A stretch of 64,000 nucleotides of DNA from positions 762,960-826,959 of the forward strand of contig OX345641.1 in assembly GCA_947044365.1 (NCBI GenBank), in the 5' to 3' direction. The stretch comes from Petrosia ficiformis. Lineage: Eukaryota; Porifera; Demospongiae; Haplosclerida; Petrosiidae. Position 1 is the first letter of the stretch. Every line of letters starts with the position of its first letter. Below are positions 12,136 to 24,145 of the stretch, piece by piece. A model generated the notes under the pieces. The model saw nothing but the letters and a program-made list of their open reading frames with translations. It was not told the origin of the DNA and did not search any database. Made by a program: the position numbers and the translations under genes.

Positions 12136-15100
12136 TCAATCTTCATCTTCATCTTCGTCATTAACAGCAATGTAACTTTCCTCTTCCATTTCATAAATTG
12201 CTTGGAATCGATCTGTAATGAAGGAATAGCTTCATAAACTCATATTATATCCTCATACCCAGCCTTCATAAGATATAATTAGCATGGTATAATTAATGTT
12301 ACTAAAGTATGTTCACACTCACAATGACCTCAAAATGATGAGGTGATGACTATATATGTACTATATTGTATAGTTTAATGTCATAAGGCTAATATGTACA
12401 TAATTATAATGTAACTCAATAATGAAGCAATAGATTGAACACACACAAAAAAAAAGACGAGAAGGATGATTATATAAAAATGGTGCAAATAAAAAGATTT
12501 CTGGCCCTTCCAAACTAAAGTTATGAACATTTTTCTGAGGTCATAGTGAATGGCAAACATGAATGAACTTCATTACTCCACCCGATGGCATCCGTGGAGG
12601 CTAGATATACATTTAACTTGAGTATGTTAACTAAACTATAACTAAATTACAAGTCCATTGCAATAACTATAACTAACTAAAACAAAAAATGGCAAATAAT
12701 GGGCACTTAGTTAACTAAAACTAAAACCCATTTAGTAAGCTCAATATTACCTTAGTTAATTGACTATAACTATAACTGAAAGATTGAGAAACCGCTATAC
12801 TATAATTATAACTAAGTGATCATTATTGAAACAACACTACAAGATATCAAATGATTTAGTTGTGTTATTATACTTTACGTGTTGATTAAATGTAATACAA
12901 ACACTTTCATATCATTTCATGGTTAAATATGTTATTTGAAGTGAATGCATTGTAGTAACAAAGAAGTTTAAATTAGATCAATTTTACCTTTCCATCTCAA
13001 GTATGATATTAATTTTCCAATCCAACAAAAAATGAGGCCAGCAAAAAATGAAAACAATACGAATAATGCAAATGTAAAGGGAGTAAAAGACTTCATGAAT
13101 GGATATATCCATGTTTGTGTCTTTGAATAAATCACTAATATCCTGTTGGAGTTGATAATAAAGTATTAGCTCTATCTGTCTATCCATGCATCCATCCATG
13201 CATCTATGCATCCACCATGCATCATCCATCCATGCATCCATCCATATGTCCATCCATCCATGCCTCCATGCATCCATGCATCCATCCATGCATTACTAAT
13301 ATCCTATAGGAATTGACAATTAAATATTAGGTCTATCCATGCATTACTAATATCCTATAGGAATGAATACCATTGTATATATACATCCATTGGTTTAGTT
13401 CATGTATCGATATTTTACTAATATTCCATTAAACTGATTATTGACTTCATATAACTACTAGTAATGTATCGATAATCGGATCAGTGATCAGTATCGATCA
13501 TTATCGGTATTGTAATAAGTGTACTAATAATGTCATTTCTTGTGATTATAGCATCATTAATTGCTTTTATGACACTCATAATTATTGAGATTTTCATTCA
13601 AAGAATCAGAAGCCAGAAGGTATAGATATAATATTGGATCAGCATTGGTTGTTGGTACACATCTAAAGTAATTATCAGTTTTGGAATATCAGTAAAATCT
13701 CTTATCGGTACATCACTAATACCTACCTATTCTACTCATAACAATAACAGATATTACCAGGGCTCTAGATATTACAGCTAGCTACTGGTATCTGTTTCGA
13801 AAAGGTTTTGTATGTCATAGGCATGGTTTCATACAGATTTTTTGTTAGAGGGAAAATAACAGATCATGCAAAGCAAGGGTATGCTCTCCCAGGAAATGTT
13901 TTAACCTCTGAGGTTGCCTCTGGTGGCTCCTGGGGCCACAGAAGGCTTGTGAGATGTTGCTGTATGTTGAAATGACCTGAAATGAAACCATGATATTACA
14001 GTAATACGAAATGACATTATTAGTACACTTATAACAATATTGGTTACATCACTCAATCACCCACTGATACCAATGTAAAAATAATGGTCTATATTATTGA
14101 TCAATCAATCAATCCATTCATCTAACCAATTATTAATATCAATCCATTAATCCATTCATCTATCCATCTGTCTGTGCTTCCGTCTGTCCATCCCTCCATC
14201 CATCCATCCATCCATCCATCTATCCATCCATCAATCCTTTTGTCCATCCATCAATCCATTCGTCCATCCACTATCATGACAAGTACCATATTGTATAACC
14301 AGAAGCGACAGCAAGTGTTGTGAAACCAACTACTATGTTAGATGGATAATGATGAAATACTAGAACACTCTCAAGAATAACTGCAACCATTGGAAAAGTG
14401 TGCTGAGAAAGAATAAATGCACATTTAGATAGGATACATGGATAGATACCAGGGCATAAACAAAGGTGATTTTTACACCTTCGAAGGTTTGTTTCAACTA
14501 GAACAAGAAGGTTCACAAAGGTGTAACACTATGAATGTGTTAACTTTGTACCTGTTTATCTAATGAGAGACCTCTTAATTCAGAAGATGGCAGATGAGAT
14601 TCAGTACATTCTGGTTTTGAAAGTCCACACTCTCGTCCATGGTCTCCTCACTCTTAGCCATTATCAATCTCCACGTGACAAACGTAATAATTAATTAAGA
14701 GTTATAAATAATTATTGCAGCAAATAATTAACCACGTGTTAATTGCGAACCTTTGGATTCTACATTCAAAGGTAAGGAATTATAACGAACCTTCGAATGT
14801 TACCACCTTTGCTTATGCCCTTATAGATACATATATAGATACATACATACATACATAATTTATAGATAGATATAGATAGATTGAATAGCTGAGATGGCTG
14901 TAAGCTAGTATGAATGGATGAATGTACAGATAGATGAATGATGGATGGATGAGTGAATGTATGGAATGATGGATGGATGAGTGAATGTATGTGAGGATGG
15001 ATTGATAGGTGGATGAATAGATGAATAAATGTAAAGTGGATGGACAGATGGTTGGAAGAATGAATGTATAGGTGGATGGATGGATGAATGTATGTGAGGA

Positions 15101-18044
15101 TGAATGGATGAATGAATGAATGAACGTATAGCCTCAGTATAGGTGGATGGATGGATGAATGTATGTGAGGATGAATGGATGGATGAATGAATGAATGAAT
15201 GTATAGGTGGATGGATGGATGAATGTATGTGAGGATGAATGGATGAATGAATGAATGAATGTATAGCCTCAGTATAGGTGGATGGATGGATGAATGTATG
15301 TGAGGATGAATGGATGAATGAATGAATGAATGTACAGGTGGATGGATGGATGAATAAATGTAAAGTGGATGGACAGATGGTTGGAAGAATGAATGTATAG
15401 GTGGATGGATGGATGAATGTATGTGAGGATGAATGGATGAATGAATGAATGAACGTATAGCCTCAGTATAGGTGGATGGATGGATGAATGTATGTGAGGA
15501 TGAATGGATGGATGAATGAATGAATGAATGTATAGGTGGATGGATGGATGAATGTATGTGAGGATGAATGGATGAATGAATGAATGAATGTATAGCCTCA
15601 GTATAGGTGGATGGATGGATGAATGTATGTGAGGATGAATGGATGAATGAATGAATGAATGTACAGGTGGATGGATGGATGAATGTATGTGAGGATGAAT
15701 GGATGAATGAATGAATGAATGAATGTATAGGCGGATGGATGGATGAATGTATGTGAGGATGAATGGATGGATGAATGAATGAATGAATGTATAGGTGGAT
15801 GGATGGATGAATGTATGTGAGGACGAATGGATGAATGAATGAATGAATGAATGAATGTATAGCCTCAGTATAGGTGGATGGATGGATGAATGTATGTGAG
15901 GATGAATGGATGAATGAATGAATGAATGTACAGGTGGATGGATGGATGAATGTATGTGAGGATGAATGGATGGATGAATGAATGAATGAAATGTATAGGT
16001 GGATGGATGGATGAATGAATGTGAGGATGAATGGATGAATGAATGAATGAATGTATAGCCTCAGTATAGGTGGATGGATGGATGAATGTATGTGAGGATG
16101 AATGGATGAATGAATGAATGAATGTACAGGTGGATGGATGGATGAATGTATGTGAGGATGGATAGAAGGATGGATAAATGCTTCAATTGTGAAAAAGACA
16201 TTCAATGTCAAAAACAGACGATTAGGAAAAAAGAATGGATTGACTGAATTTATGATCACTATAGTAAAATCTAAACATACATAATTATCATACCCATCCA
16301 TGATTAAGAGCAGAATTAGCTGGAATGTAATTCTCCATAAAGTCTGGATAAATCAACTCTCTGCCTATGAAGTACAGGGCCCAGAAGAACAATACACATA
16401 CCTAGAATTGTCGTAAGAAAGAATTTTTTTGGGCAACATGTATACAAATGTTGAAATACAATTATTTGGAATGGTGATTGCAATGAAAAAAAATTGACTA
16501 CCACCTTATTAAAGTATAGCTCCCATTATAGTATGTAAACTAGTGTTGTTTTAGTTAACTATAACTATAACTAAAACCCTTTTCAGTAGGCATTATGACT
16601 TTTTGTTAACGAAACTATAACTAAGTTACAAGTCTACTGTAATAACTATAACTAACTAAAATGAAAAATAGCCAACAATGGGCACTTTTAGTTAGTTAAC
16701 TAAAACTAAAACTCACCTAATATTATTTTCTTTAGTTAAGTTTAAAATATAACTAAACTAAAAGTTTGAGAAACAAGGCATACTATAACTATAACTAAAA
16801 CCAGCCATTTTTGTTAAACTAAAACAACACTAATGTAAAGTAAGGTAATATAGTTATAGTGTTATTGAGTACTTGTATACGATTAAGAGGATTAGAAGAG
16901 GTTAGTACACATACACAACTAACCCAGGACACTATCCAGACGACAGTTGTAAAGTACCAATCATTGAACTGTCTGAGCCATTGTTTAGCTTGTGAAAGTG
17001 GCATTATATCAGCAAAGAACGCTAGGAAAAAATATACACCAACTACCCACTGTGAGATTAGGAGGAGAAAGGGTTATGGATGGAGAGAGAGGAGGGAAGA
17101 GATAAAAGAGGGAGGAGAGAGAAAAGGGAGTGAGCCTGCCAGGTAGAAAGAGATGAAAGGATAAGGAGTAGAAGGGAAGGGAGGGGTAGGAAAAGGAATA
17201 CATGCAGTGGCATGGAAACAGCTAATCATGCAGGACATTGTCCGATAAAATGAGTGAACGTCTGGTGAATTTAAACTGAGCTTTATACAATGTATATGGG
17301 GAGTAGGACAAGGGTGTTGAAAATAGGCCAAAATGTCTGGCAATTAGCTCACTATTTCCACACCACTGAACACGTGTAAACAGAACCAGCTCTATAATAA
17401 ATGGGGCCCTGGGCAAACAATAATGTACATGAAGCAAGCGAAAATATTGGACCCAAATTCAATGTATAATTTATCGTAAAATCAATTTCTTGTCTCAAGA
17501 ATGTCTCAAGAATTTGTAGACAGTTTCTAATTACTACTCTATCCATCGGGACTCCCATAACCTGGGTAATCACCTGGGTCACCCTCCTAAGGCCGGCCCT
17601 GCATGTAGGAGGAATGGTAAGCCAACACAAGGCGTGGTCAAACTGAAAGGCAGATAGAAGAAGAGTTAATGTAAGAGTTAACCTCACCATGGTTTGATGA
17701 GTGAAATATTTCATTCTCCCAGCGTAAGTATTTATTCCGACAAAATATTTATCAGGATCTGGGCAACGTTTTACCATAGTAGCATCATGAACATGGATTG
17801 CTATATAAAACATTAATAGAACGAAATGTACTAATAGAGCTAGTCCTGTCTCTGCTACAGAACGTCTTAGAATATCTCTCCTCTTAGATTTACTGCCAAT
17901 ACGAACTTCAGCTATCTTTTCATTTTCATCCCACAATTCTTCATCATCTTTCTCTGTTAAAATCTCCTGCTCATTCTCATTAGTCTCCACTGTCTCCCTC
18001 TCTTCCTCTGTTAATCTTCCAGACCTTTTCCTCAATTCTTCCAT
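12136..18044 (-). CDS. AIG1: AIG1/ADTRP-family membrane protein, copy A
   Basis: Exons: 18044-17688, 17049-16924, 16401-16294, 14402-14287, 13142-12988, 12212-12136. All are GT/AG and phase-consistent, giving 312 aa. AIG1-family proteins are multipass membrane hydrolases of fatty-acid esters of hydroxy fatty acids, with an intramembrane Thr and His. Both are here: Thr in KYFTHQT (matching human T43 in WKFLT) and His at the exon 3/4 junction (NHGW then HTFP, matching NHGMHT). The family HHYPSN motif is also present. Copy A differs from B and C by a longer acidic N-terminus (about 65 residues), YFIGRE in place of YFIDRE, and an acidic C-terminus (VNDEDEDED). Exon boundaries match B and C exactly, showing common descent. 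Introns hold MITEs and a large minisatellite. Confidence 0.92.
12311..12567. mobile_element. ~250-bp dispersed inverted-end element (also 42637-42968, 63377-63617)
   Basis: Shared landmarks in the three copies are a left end with CACAATGACCTCA-like sequence, an interior ACTCAATAATGAA and AAACTAAAGTTATGAACATT, and a right end TGAGGTCATAGTGAA inverted to the left. Non-coding MITE-like element in an AIG1-A intron. Confidence 0.6.
12619..12832. mobile_element. TTAGTTAACTAA-rich MITE, left end lost
   Basis: Same family as 16541-16832. It keeps the right end AACAACACTA and the AATAATGGGCA core. Located in AIG1-A intron 5. Confidence 0.6.
14830..16190. repeat. Higher-order GGATGAATG minisatellite
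   Basis: Alternating GGATGGATGGATGAATGTATGTGAGGAT-type blocks punctuated by GCCTCAGTATA at 15131, 15266, 15460, 15595, 15862 and 16058. Spacings alternate near 135 and 195 bp (one is 267). The minus-strand 511-codon ORF (Ile-His-Pro-Ser repeats) is an artefact of the repeat phase. It lies in AIG1-A intron 3. Confidence 0.92.
16541..16832. mobile_element. 292-bp MITE, TAGTGTTGTTTTAGTT ends
   Basis: The most complete copy of its family. Inverted ends TAGTGTTGTTTTAGTTAAC / GTTAAACTAAAACAACACTA enclose a core rich in TTAGTTAACTA. The outermost TA may be the target duplication. Located in AIG1-A intron 2. Confidence 0.75.
17209..17363. mobile_element. Second GGTGTGGAAAC-family MITE, inverted relative to 9836
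   Basis: Shares the GGACATTGTCCGATAAA and TATATGGGGAG interior blocks with 9836-9991 in reverse orientation, ending TTTCCACACC. Located in AIG1-A intron 1. Confidence 0.6.
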
Positions 18045-18359
18045 ATTGTAAGCCCTATCAATTTCAAGCTGGGTGTTGCTTATACAGGAAGTGCATTAAT
18101 CTATGAATAAAATTATTGCAAGCAGTCTAGTCTTCTATTTGCATGTTTACAACTTTACATATACCCTGCATTTATAACACTCTCCCAACTTGTCTCCAGA
18201 TGAATTTTTGCATTTAATTTTGTCCCTAGCTTTCCTCCCATCACACATACTTTTCCCTCTAAATTTTTAATATGAGAAAAGTTATTGATCTTTAGAAAAA
18301 ACAACACAATTAGTTCAATCTTGTTGCCAAGGAAACTCAGCAGTTGAATGTATATATAT

Positions 18360-18725
18360 TAGTGTTGTACCTATACTAGGTTTTGCCTATAATTCAGATA
18401 CAGATATTATAGGCAACTAAAACTGCATATATATACCTATACCTATATATACATGTGTTCACTCCTTTTTCTATTAGTATGTGTTCATGTGCATCACCAA
18501 TATTTAGCACTGCTCTATATAGCCATTTATGTTGAAAAATGAAACTCGCATACTATTAGAAAAGATGGAAATAGCTCAAAAAATATGATTCTGACTGTGC
18601 ATCAATCTTTTCCTACAAAAATAATATTACTATAAAGTATCTATATCTGCCCTATACTACTTGCCTATACCTATATTGGTACAGGCACCTATACATTTAC
18701 CTATACCAGTATAAGTACAACACTA
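18360..18725. mobile_element. 366-bp MITE, TAGTGTTGTAC ends
   Basis: Ends TAGTGTTGTACCTATAC and GTATAAGTACAACACTA are inverted repeats. The interior has many CCTATAC/TATAGG motifs. The GTGTTGT terminus is shared with the 16541-16832 family, suggesting one transposase source. Confidence 0.7.
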
Positions 18726-18768
18726 ATATAGTATAATATAATTATTATATATAATATATATATATATG

Positions 18769-18834
18769 TTTTGTGTCCTTGGATGTGATATAGCCCTCAC
18801 AGGCTCGGGCTATATCACATCCTTGGACACAAAA
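18769..18834. other. Long near-perfect palindrome
   Basis: Two 28-bp arms starting TTTTGTGTCC differ only at the central TT/AA pair and are separated by about 10 bases (TCACAGGCTC). It is next to a (TA)n run. It may be a foldback-element end or a cruciform-prone remnant. Confidence 0.85.
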
Positions 18835-19259
18835 TCAGTTCCTATATTTTGTATATAGGACCTATTAGCATACTATATAATATACATTGTTATTACTTGC
18901 TAGGTAAACAAACATCTATCATATATAACAACATCTCAGTACATGCTTGTACACACTACACACATATACAGGAATGATAATAAAGGTACTCAATAGTAAA
19001 GTCAAAAATGAATAGCTTATCTCATAAATCATGTTGCAGACAAAGTTGTGGAAGGTGTCAGTGAGGTTGCGTAAAATGTTTAACATTAAATCTCTTAAAG
19101 CTTCTAATTAACACTGTATATATAATACCTGCAATATACGTATTCACAAAGCAACAGTTATGTGATAGCGTACTCTGTATAATTATTATCAATATAATTA
19201 TAATAGTTATCCCCAATTGTGTGTATACAAACATCGGATATTTTATTGGGGGTTACATG

Positions 19260-19560
19260 CATTTTAACATGCAATGACTTGTATTTCCATTAAAAACATG
19301 TTATTATGTTTTTAATGACTTGTATTTCCATTAAAAACATGTTATCATGTTTCTAATGACTTGTATTTCCATTAAAAACATGTTATTATGTTTCTAATGA
19401 CTTGTATTTCCATTAAAAACATGTTATTATGTTATAATGACTTGTATTTTCATTAAAAACATGTTATTATGTTTTTAATTCCATTAAAAACATGTTATTA
19501 TGTTTTTAATGACTTGTATTTCCATTAAAAACATGTTATTATATGTTTCTAAATGTATAG
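19260..19560. repeat. 41-bp tandem array with internal palindrome
   Basis: About six or seven copies of a unit containing TGACTTGTATTTCCATT followed by AAAAACATGTTATTATGTTTTT, itself a quasi-palindrome. Single inverted copies lie at about 19570-19616 and 19845-19905. Short relatives with the same theme are at 25580-25790. Confidence 0.85.
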
Positions 19561-20446
19561 TTATACTGGTCATTAGAAACATGATAACATGTTCTTAATG
19601 GAAATACAAGTCATAATATATATAGTACTTTGTAATTCACTATTCTGAAGAGAAGGTACTTATATGTATGTTACATGTAAGTGATTCTGTTGAGGTAGTA
19701 TACACTTATACTTTCATAGTTTATATACATTTTGGAGTTTAATCATACGTACATCTTTCTTGCAAATGTTTTTAAATGTTTTTTTGTCGAGTATGTGTTA
19801 TAACTCCTGGATTGCGAATCAAATATTGATAGTTGAGATTAGAAATATGACATGTTCTTAATGATGGAAATACAAGTCATTAGACACATAATAACATGTT
19901 CTTAATTATATTTATACTCCTCTAATTTTCTATTCATCTGTATTCATCCAATCTTGTTGTTATTATGTTTCTAATCTTCAATAATCAATGATTTGCATGC
20001 AATCTACTTAGGAGTTATAACAAAAAAAGAGATATTACTTCACAAAATTAACAAATATATAGCTAGCTATTAGTTGACAAAAAAGCACTGCAAAACAAAA
20101 TAGTTAAAGTAACTAATTTAGTGGTTATAAAGGATTTAACCATTAGTTGGTTGTTTACATCTTATACCACAGATACTTTGTAAAAATTATATTCAATTAT
20201 AGTTGAATCACTATAATGGATACTAAAGTACATGTAATTGTATCCTGCCATGAAAAGGCTTTAGGTAAATCGCCAAACACAATTTCCTTTCAAAAATTAA
20301 TTAGCACATTATGTCATAGTGACATCATGCATGATAAGATGTATATATGTATTCTGAACAACCTGTTAAATCCTTGCAACTGCACAACCACTAAATAAAC
20401 AATTTTGTTTTTGCAGTGATACCATTTTGTATTTAAAACGAGCTGC

Positions 20447-20530
20447 AAGCATCATTTACTCAGACTTGTTTACAAGCAAGCATCATTTACTCAGACTTGT
20501 TTACAAGCAAGCATCATTTACTCAGACTTG
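20447..20530. repeat. 31-bp triple repeat at the 5' end of the discoidin-like gene
   Basis: Three copies of AAGCATCATTTACTCAGA plus CTTGTTTAC, ending 15 bp before the start ATG at 20546. They lie in the 5' UTR or core promoter. Confidence 0.85.
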
Positions 20531-20545
20531 TTTACGAAGGAGAAG

Positions 20546-22429
20546 ATGATCTATCAGTTGAAATTGTTGACATTATTTCTGATATTAAGCAGGTGCATCT
20601 GTGGTACAGCAAGTATTGATTGCGATGAGCAGTATGCGTCAAGAGTGATTGATTTCTCATCCCAATGGACATCCACCAGGTATATATATAAATTATATAT
20701 AGCATATACATAGGGGTAGGAAGGTATTTGTAGGTAGGGATGCTCCACAGGTTTAGTAACGGGGACACAATGAGTGGGGGGTCCAGCCCCAGAAAAAGTT
20801 TTGGAAAGAGGTGCTCTAAGATTGAATTTTGAGCTAGAGTGCCACCTTAAATGCTTGGAGCCATTTCCGCCTTCATTGCCTCAAAAGATAGAGCCTTGAA
20901 AGTAGATGAGTTATGTTTCCATGTATTAATTTACTAACAGCATGGATAGTCCGATGAGTGTACCAGCAGAAGTCTTCTGAAAGTTGTGAAACGATAACAA
21001 CTTACCACGTACAATTTTGAAAAGTCTGTTGGTAGCTCAATCAATGTCCCAATAACGATTTACGCGGCGAGGGTTATGACATTAATTACCCTCGCCGCGT
21101 AGCGTAGGCGGAAGGGTACGGTAATCGTTTTGTCTGTGTGTTAGCAATGTTTCTGAAAAAATATAAACATTGACATTTCAAAAGGGGTACTGGTAGACTT
21201 CAAATTATACAAGGAAAAAATAACGTAGGAATTCTTCTAAAACCTTTTGGTTCTAAAGTTATGACAATGTTTATAACTCACAGTTAGCGTTTCACGACTT
21301 TAAGACGAAATGAGGGAAATAACGAAAGTAAACATAGACACACAAACACAAGTGATCCTGTTTCATGGCTGTCGCTAGCCAAGAAACACTTCAAACCAAA
21401 AACAATCGAGGTAATGGTTGCTACTACACCACCATTGTTGCAAGATAGAAAGCTACCTAGCTCCACCTACAGGTATATGCACGTGCGCATGCTTGCAGCA
21501 AAGCGTCATGTACTAAACACGATGGAGACTTTAGAGTTAGACTTCAGACATTTTCGAAGGAAAACAGCGAATAAGATGTAAGATATATATACAAATTATA
21601 CATTTCTTTCATTGATATTCTTATTTTGTCTTTTAGGATATAAAGTTATAACAGTTTTAATCCCCATAAATGTTTTTCAAATTTATGTGTATTCCATGTA
21701 AAAAAAGTATTGTTTGTTTCATACACAAACTTTATTATATTTTGAAAACAATTGTAGTGCTTTGTATTACTTTGCCACATAGGCGAGGGTCCCGTCCCGA
21801 CGGCGCTCGTTATATTTATTATAATTATATATTATTTTTATTCGCTAGTTTTTCAGCCAATCAAATTCTTGGCAAAGAGGACTTTTACCCAAACTATGGA
21901 AACAGTGCACTCACCTGGTGTGCTTCAACAAGATATGGTCAGGAATTTATTGAGGTAAACAAAATTAATGTATGCATAGATAACCCAGCACAATGATATT
22001 TGTTTTCAAGGTGGAATTTCCAGAAGAAGTTTACATCGAAAAAATTGAAGTTTATGAAACATCTGATCCCGGTGGCATAACTAAACTTGGAGTATGGAAT
22101 GGAGTTTCCTATGTTACTGTGTATAGCGGTGAAGTACAGTTTACTAGTACACAAGCAAAAATTTTTGCACCATCATTCACGGTATGAAGGTCAATTTGTT
22201 ACATTCATTATGATAGTAATTATAATTTTAATAGACATTAACTTTCAAGTCTAACAGAGTGAGGCTGGACTATGATGCCAGGACTGCACATGCTTTTTGG
22301 GTTGAAATTGATGCTATTAAAATCACCGGTAAAAAAGACACCACTACTACATGTCCCCAAAAAGAAGTGATATGTATGAAGCTAAAAGAACATTGTGAAG
22401 TTTATGCAACATATTGCAATTCAGAATAA
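20546..22429 (+). CDS. Small secreted FBXL4/pappalysin-type discoidin-like protein
   Basis: Exons 20546-20679, 21849-21954, 22011-22181, 22235-22429. All are GT/AG and in phase, giving 201 aa. I chose the ATG at 20546 because it opens a hydrophobic signal peptide (MIYQLKLLTLFLILSRCICG). The rest matches the galactose-binding-like domain seen alone in FBXL4 and pappalysin-type proteins: FSSQWTSTSFSANQILG, YPNYGNSALTW, EFIEVEFPEEVYIEKIEVYE, DPGG, RVRLDYD, and FWVEIDAIKITG. There is no F-box or LRR. A short Cys-bearing tail follows (CPQKEVICMKLKEHCE). An extracellular ligand-binding role is inferred; the ligand is unknown. AATAAA is present near 22567. Intron 1 contains a GCGAGGG hairpin and a second GCGAGGG block. 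Confidence 0.82.
21062..21100. other. ACGCGGCGAGGGT hairpin
   Basis: Perfect 13-bp arms (21062-21074 and 21088-21100). A second, non-inverted GGCGAGGGT occurs at about 21782. They probably mark a short transposon insertion in intron 1 of the discoidin-like gene. Confidence 0.6.
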
Positions 22430-22654
22430 TGTGAACAACTTGTTAAAATAACTCTTTTAGTTACTTTAGTTGTAGTCACGTAGGTAGTTTTGGCTATATG
22501 CATGTATACCATGATATGTTCTCTGTAAGCAATTTTTTTTATGTGTATATTTACAATTTTTTTATTTTAATAAAAATTTTAAGACAACAATTTCGAAAAT
22601 CACTGCTTTAATACTGGGAAGTTGTCCAACAATCATAAGTGTATAGATCCATCC

Positions 22655-22780
22655 TTCCGTATGCATCCATGCATCAATCCATGAATTCATCCACCTATCT
22701 ATCCATCCATTCATCCATGCATCCATATCATCCATCATATTAATATTAAATACCATATTATATAAACAGAAGACAATATA
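22655..22780 (-). pseudogene. Fragment of an AIG1 exon 4 / intron 4
   Basis: Minus-strand sequence TCTTCTGTTTATATAATATG then GTATTTAATATTAATA matches the 3' end of exon 4 and the following donor in copies B and C. An ATCC microsatellite follows in the same relative position. Homology stops upstream within exon 4, so this is a broken third right-hand copy. Confidence 0.6.
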
Positions 22781-23774
22781 ATTATAGTTTGGAGAGATTT
22801 CATTAAAAACCATTAGCAATAGGATGTTATCTGAGAAGTATTGAATTACTGTAAATATTTAAAAGAATATCATTAATTACTACAGGAAATGACGGTTTGT
22901 GGAAATAGAAGTGTTTGTTAATGATTTGAGGAAGTGGTTTACTGTAACAAATTTTGTTATAAGAATTTGGTCCCTAGACTCTACATCTTAGCTCTCTATG
23001 GGTAACATCCTGTCTCTAACAACTTTTATGAATTACAGTTGGTACAGACTTCCCCATATATCCTGTAGGACCAACTAGCTATAAGTTACGATTTTCTTTT
23101 TATAGTGATACAAGAACTAAGTATATGAACACTATAGCTACGAATACATTTGAAAATAGACATACAACAAACTGCATAAATTCTTATTATTAAAATATTA
23201 TAATATAATAAAATTTCAAACTACATAATTAACTAATATGTATAATGACTTATAATATTATAATAAAATTAATGCTAAAAAGTGTGTAACAGTTCAACTA
23301 TACTATTTACTGAATGGAGAAAATCACTGTTTTATGAACACTCATTTGAATGGTAGTAGCTCTTCCTGCTGATGTAGCTACTCTGTGCTTTACTGGAATC
23401 ACAGTAACCCTGCTACAAAATGCACAGTGAAATGATATTCCTTCGTAACGAATTCCACATTTTTTTACAAATTACTCCATCATCACCATCAACCAGAAAT
23501 AGTCCACCGCAGTATTTTAACAAAGTTTGTTCACTATCTTGCCAAACACCTAAATGCATGTTTAATATATCCACAACAACATTTCAAAGACAACGTTTCT
23601 CCAGCCATAATGTGTATATAATTATATTTGCTTGATAATAAAATACTTACTTCAGCAATTCATATATACTCTTGGAATTTAAGAAAGTGGCATGATGTGT
23701 TATAATCACATTCATAGTTATTATAATCATTATTCGAGTGATAACATTGTAATAACCTATCATCCAATATATAT

Positions 23775-23960
23775 ACTCAGCATATTTTATAAGTTATTAC
23801 AAGTTCATCACAGTGGAGTTCAAATAAAATGCAAAGACTCGTGGCAGATTGGCATGTAGCATATGTCCAACAGTTTCAGTATTTTGAATTCCACAAGAAC
23901 ATTTCATAGAGAAGGCTTTTCCATAGCCACCCTTTACAGTGCTTGAATAACATGTAATTA
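23775..23960 (-). pseudogene. Coding-like fragment with CxCG...T...H pattern, duplicated at 27180-27290
   Basis: A minus-strand open frame reads KAFSMKCSCGIQNTETVGHM and continues about 25 more residues to a stop. The C-x-C-G / T / H spacing resembles the C-terminal end of non-LTR retrotransposon reverse transcriptases, but the match is too short to be sure. A related CCCG stretch lies at about 23550-23620. The 27180-27290 copy is truncated. It could also be an unknown exon. Confidence 0.3.
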
Positions 23961-24052
23961 CGTATATAATTATTACAAAAAACTACTTCCAAAAACTAAA
24001 TAATTTAATAGAAACTCAATTCAATCTTTATTCTTGATCTTCAAAGTAATTC

Positions 24053-24110
24053 TCATTTGTTTTTGATTTCATTTAAAACGAGGAATTGTTCTATTAATTA
24101 ATGAAACAAA

Positions 24111-24145
<35 letters not shown>

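Larger units (their letters stand above)
18045..20545. other. 2.5-kb intergenic region between divergent genes
   Basis: Lies between the AIG1-A start (minus) and the discoidin-like gene start (plus). It holds a MITE (18360-18725), a long palindrome (18769-18834), a palindromic 41-bp tandem array (about 19260-19560) with inverted outliers, and a 31-bp triple repeat (20447-20530). No gene seen; a 60-codon ORF at 20216 lacks support. Confidence 0.7.
22430..24052. other. Intergenic region with duplicated fragments
   Basis: Between the discoidin-like gene and AIG1 copy B (convergent). It includes an AIG1 fragment (22655-22780), a block at 23054-23085 also found at 27140-27170, and a coding-like fragment at 23775-23960. 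The rest is AT-rich with no supported gene. Confidence 0.6.

Noticed and set aside
14766..16301. 511-codon minus-strand ORF rich in His, Ile, Pro, Ser
   Set aside because: Open only because the minisatellite repeat unit lacks stops; it lies between AIG1-A exons 3 and 4.
17074..17437. Overlapping 71- to 95-codon ORFs around a purine-rich tract in AIG1-A intron 1
   Set aside because: Low-complexity GGAGAG tract and MITE sequence on both strands; no domain or conservation signal.
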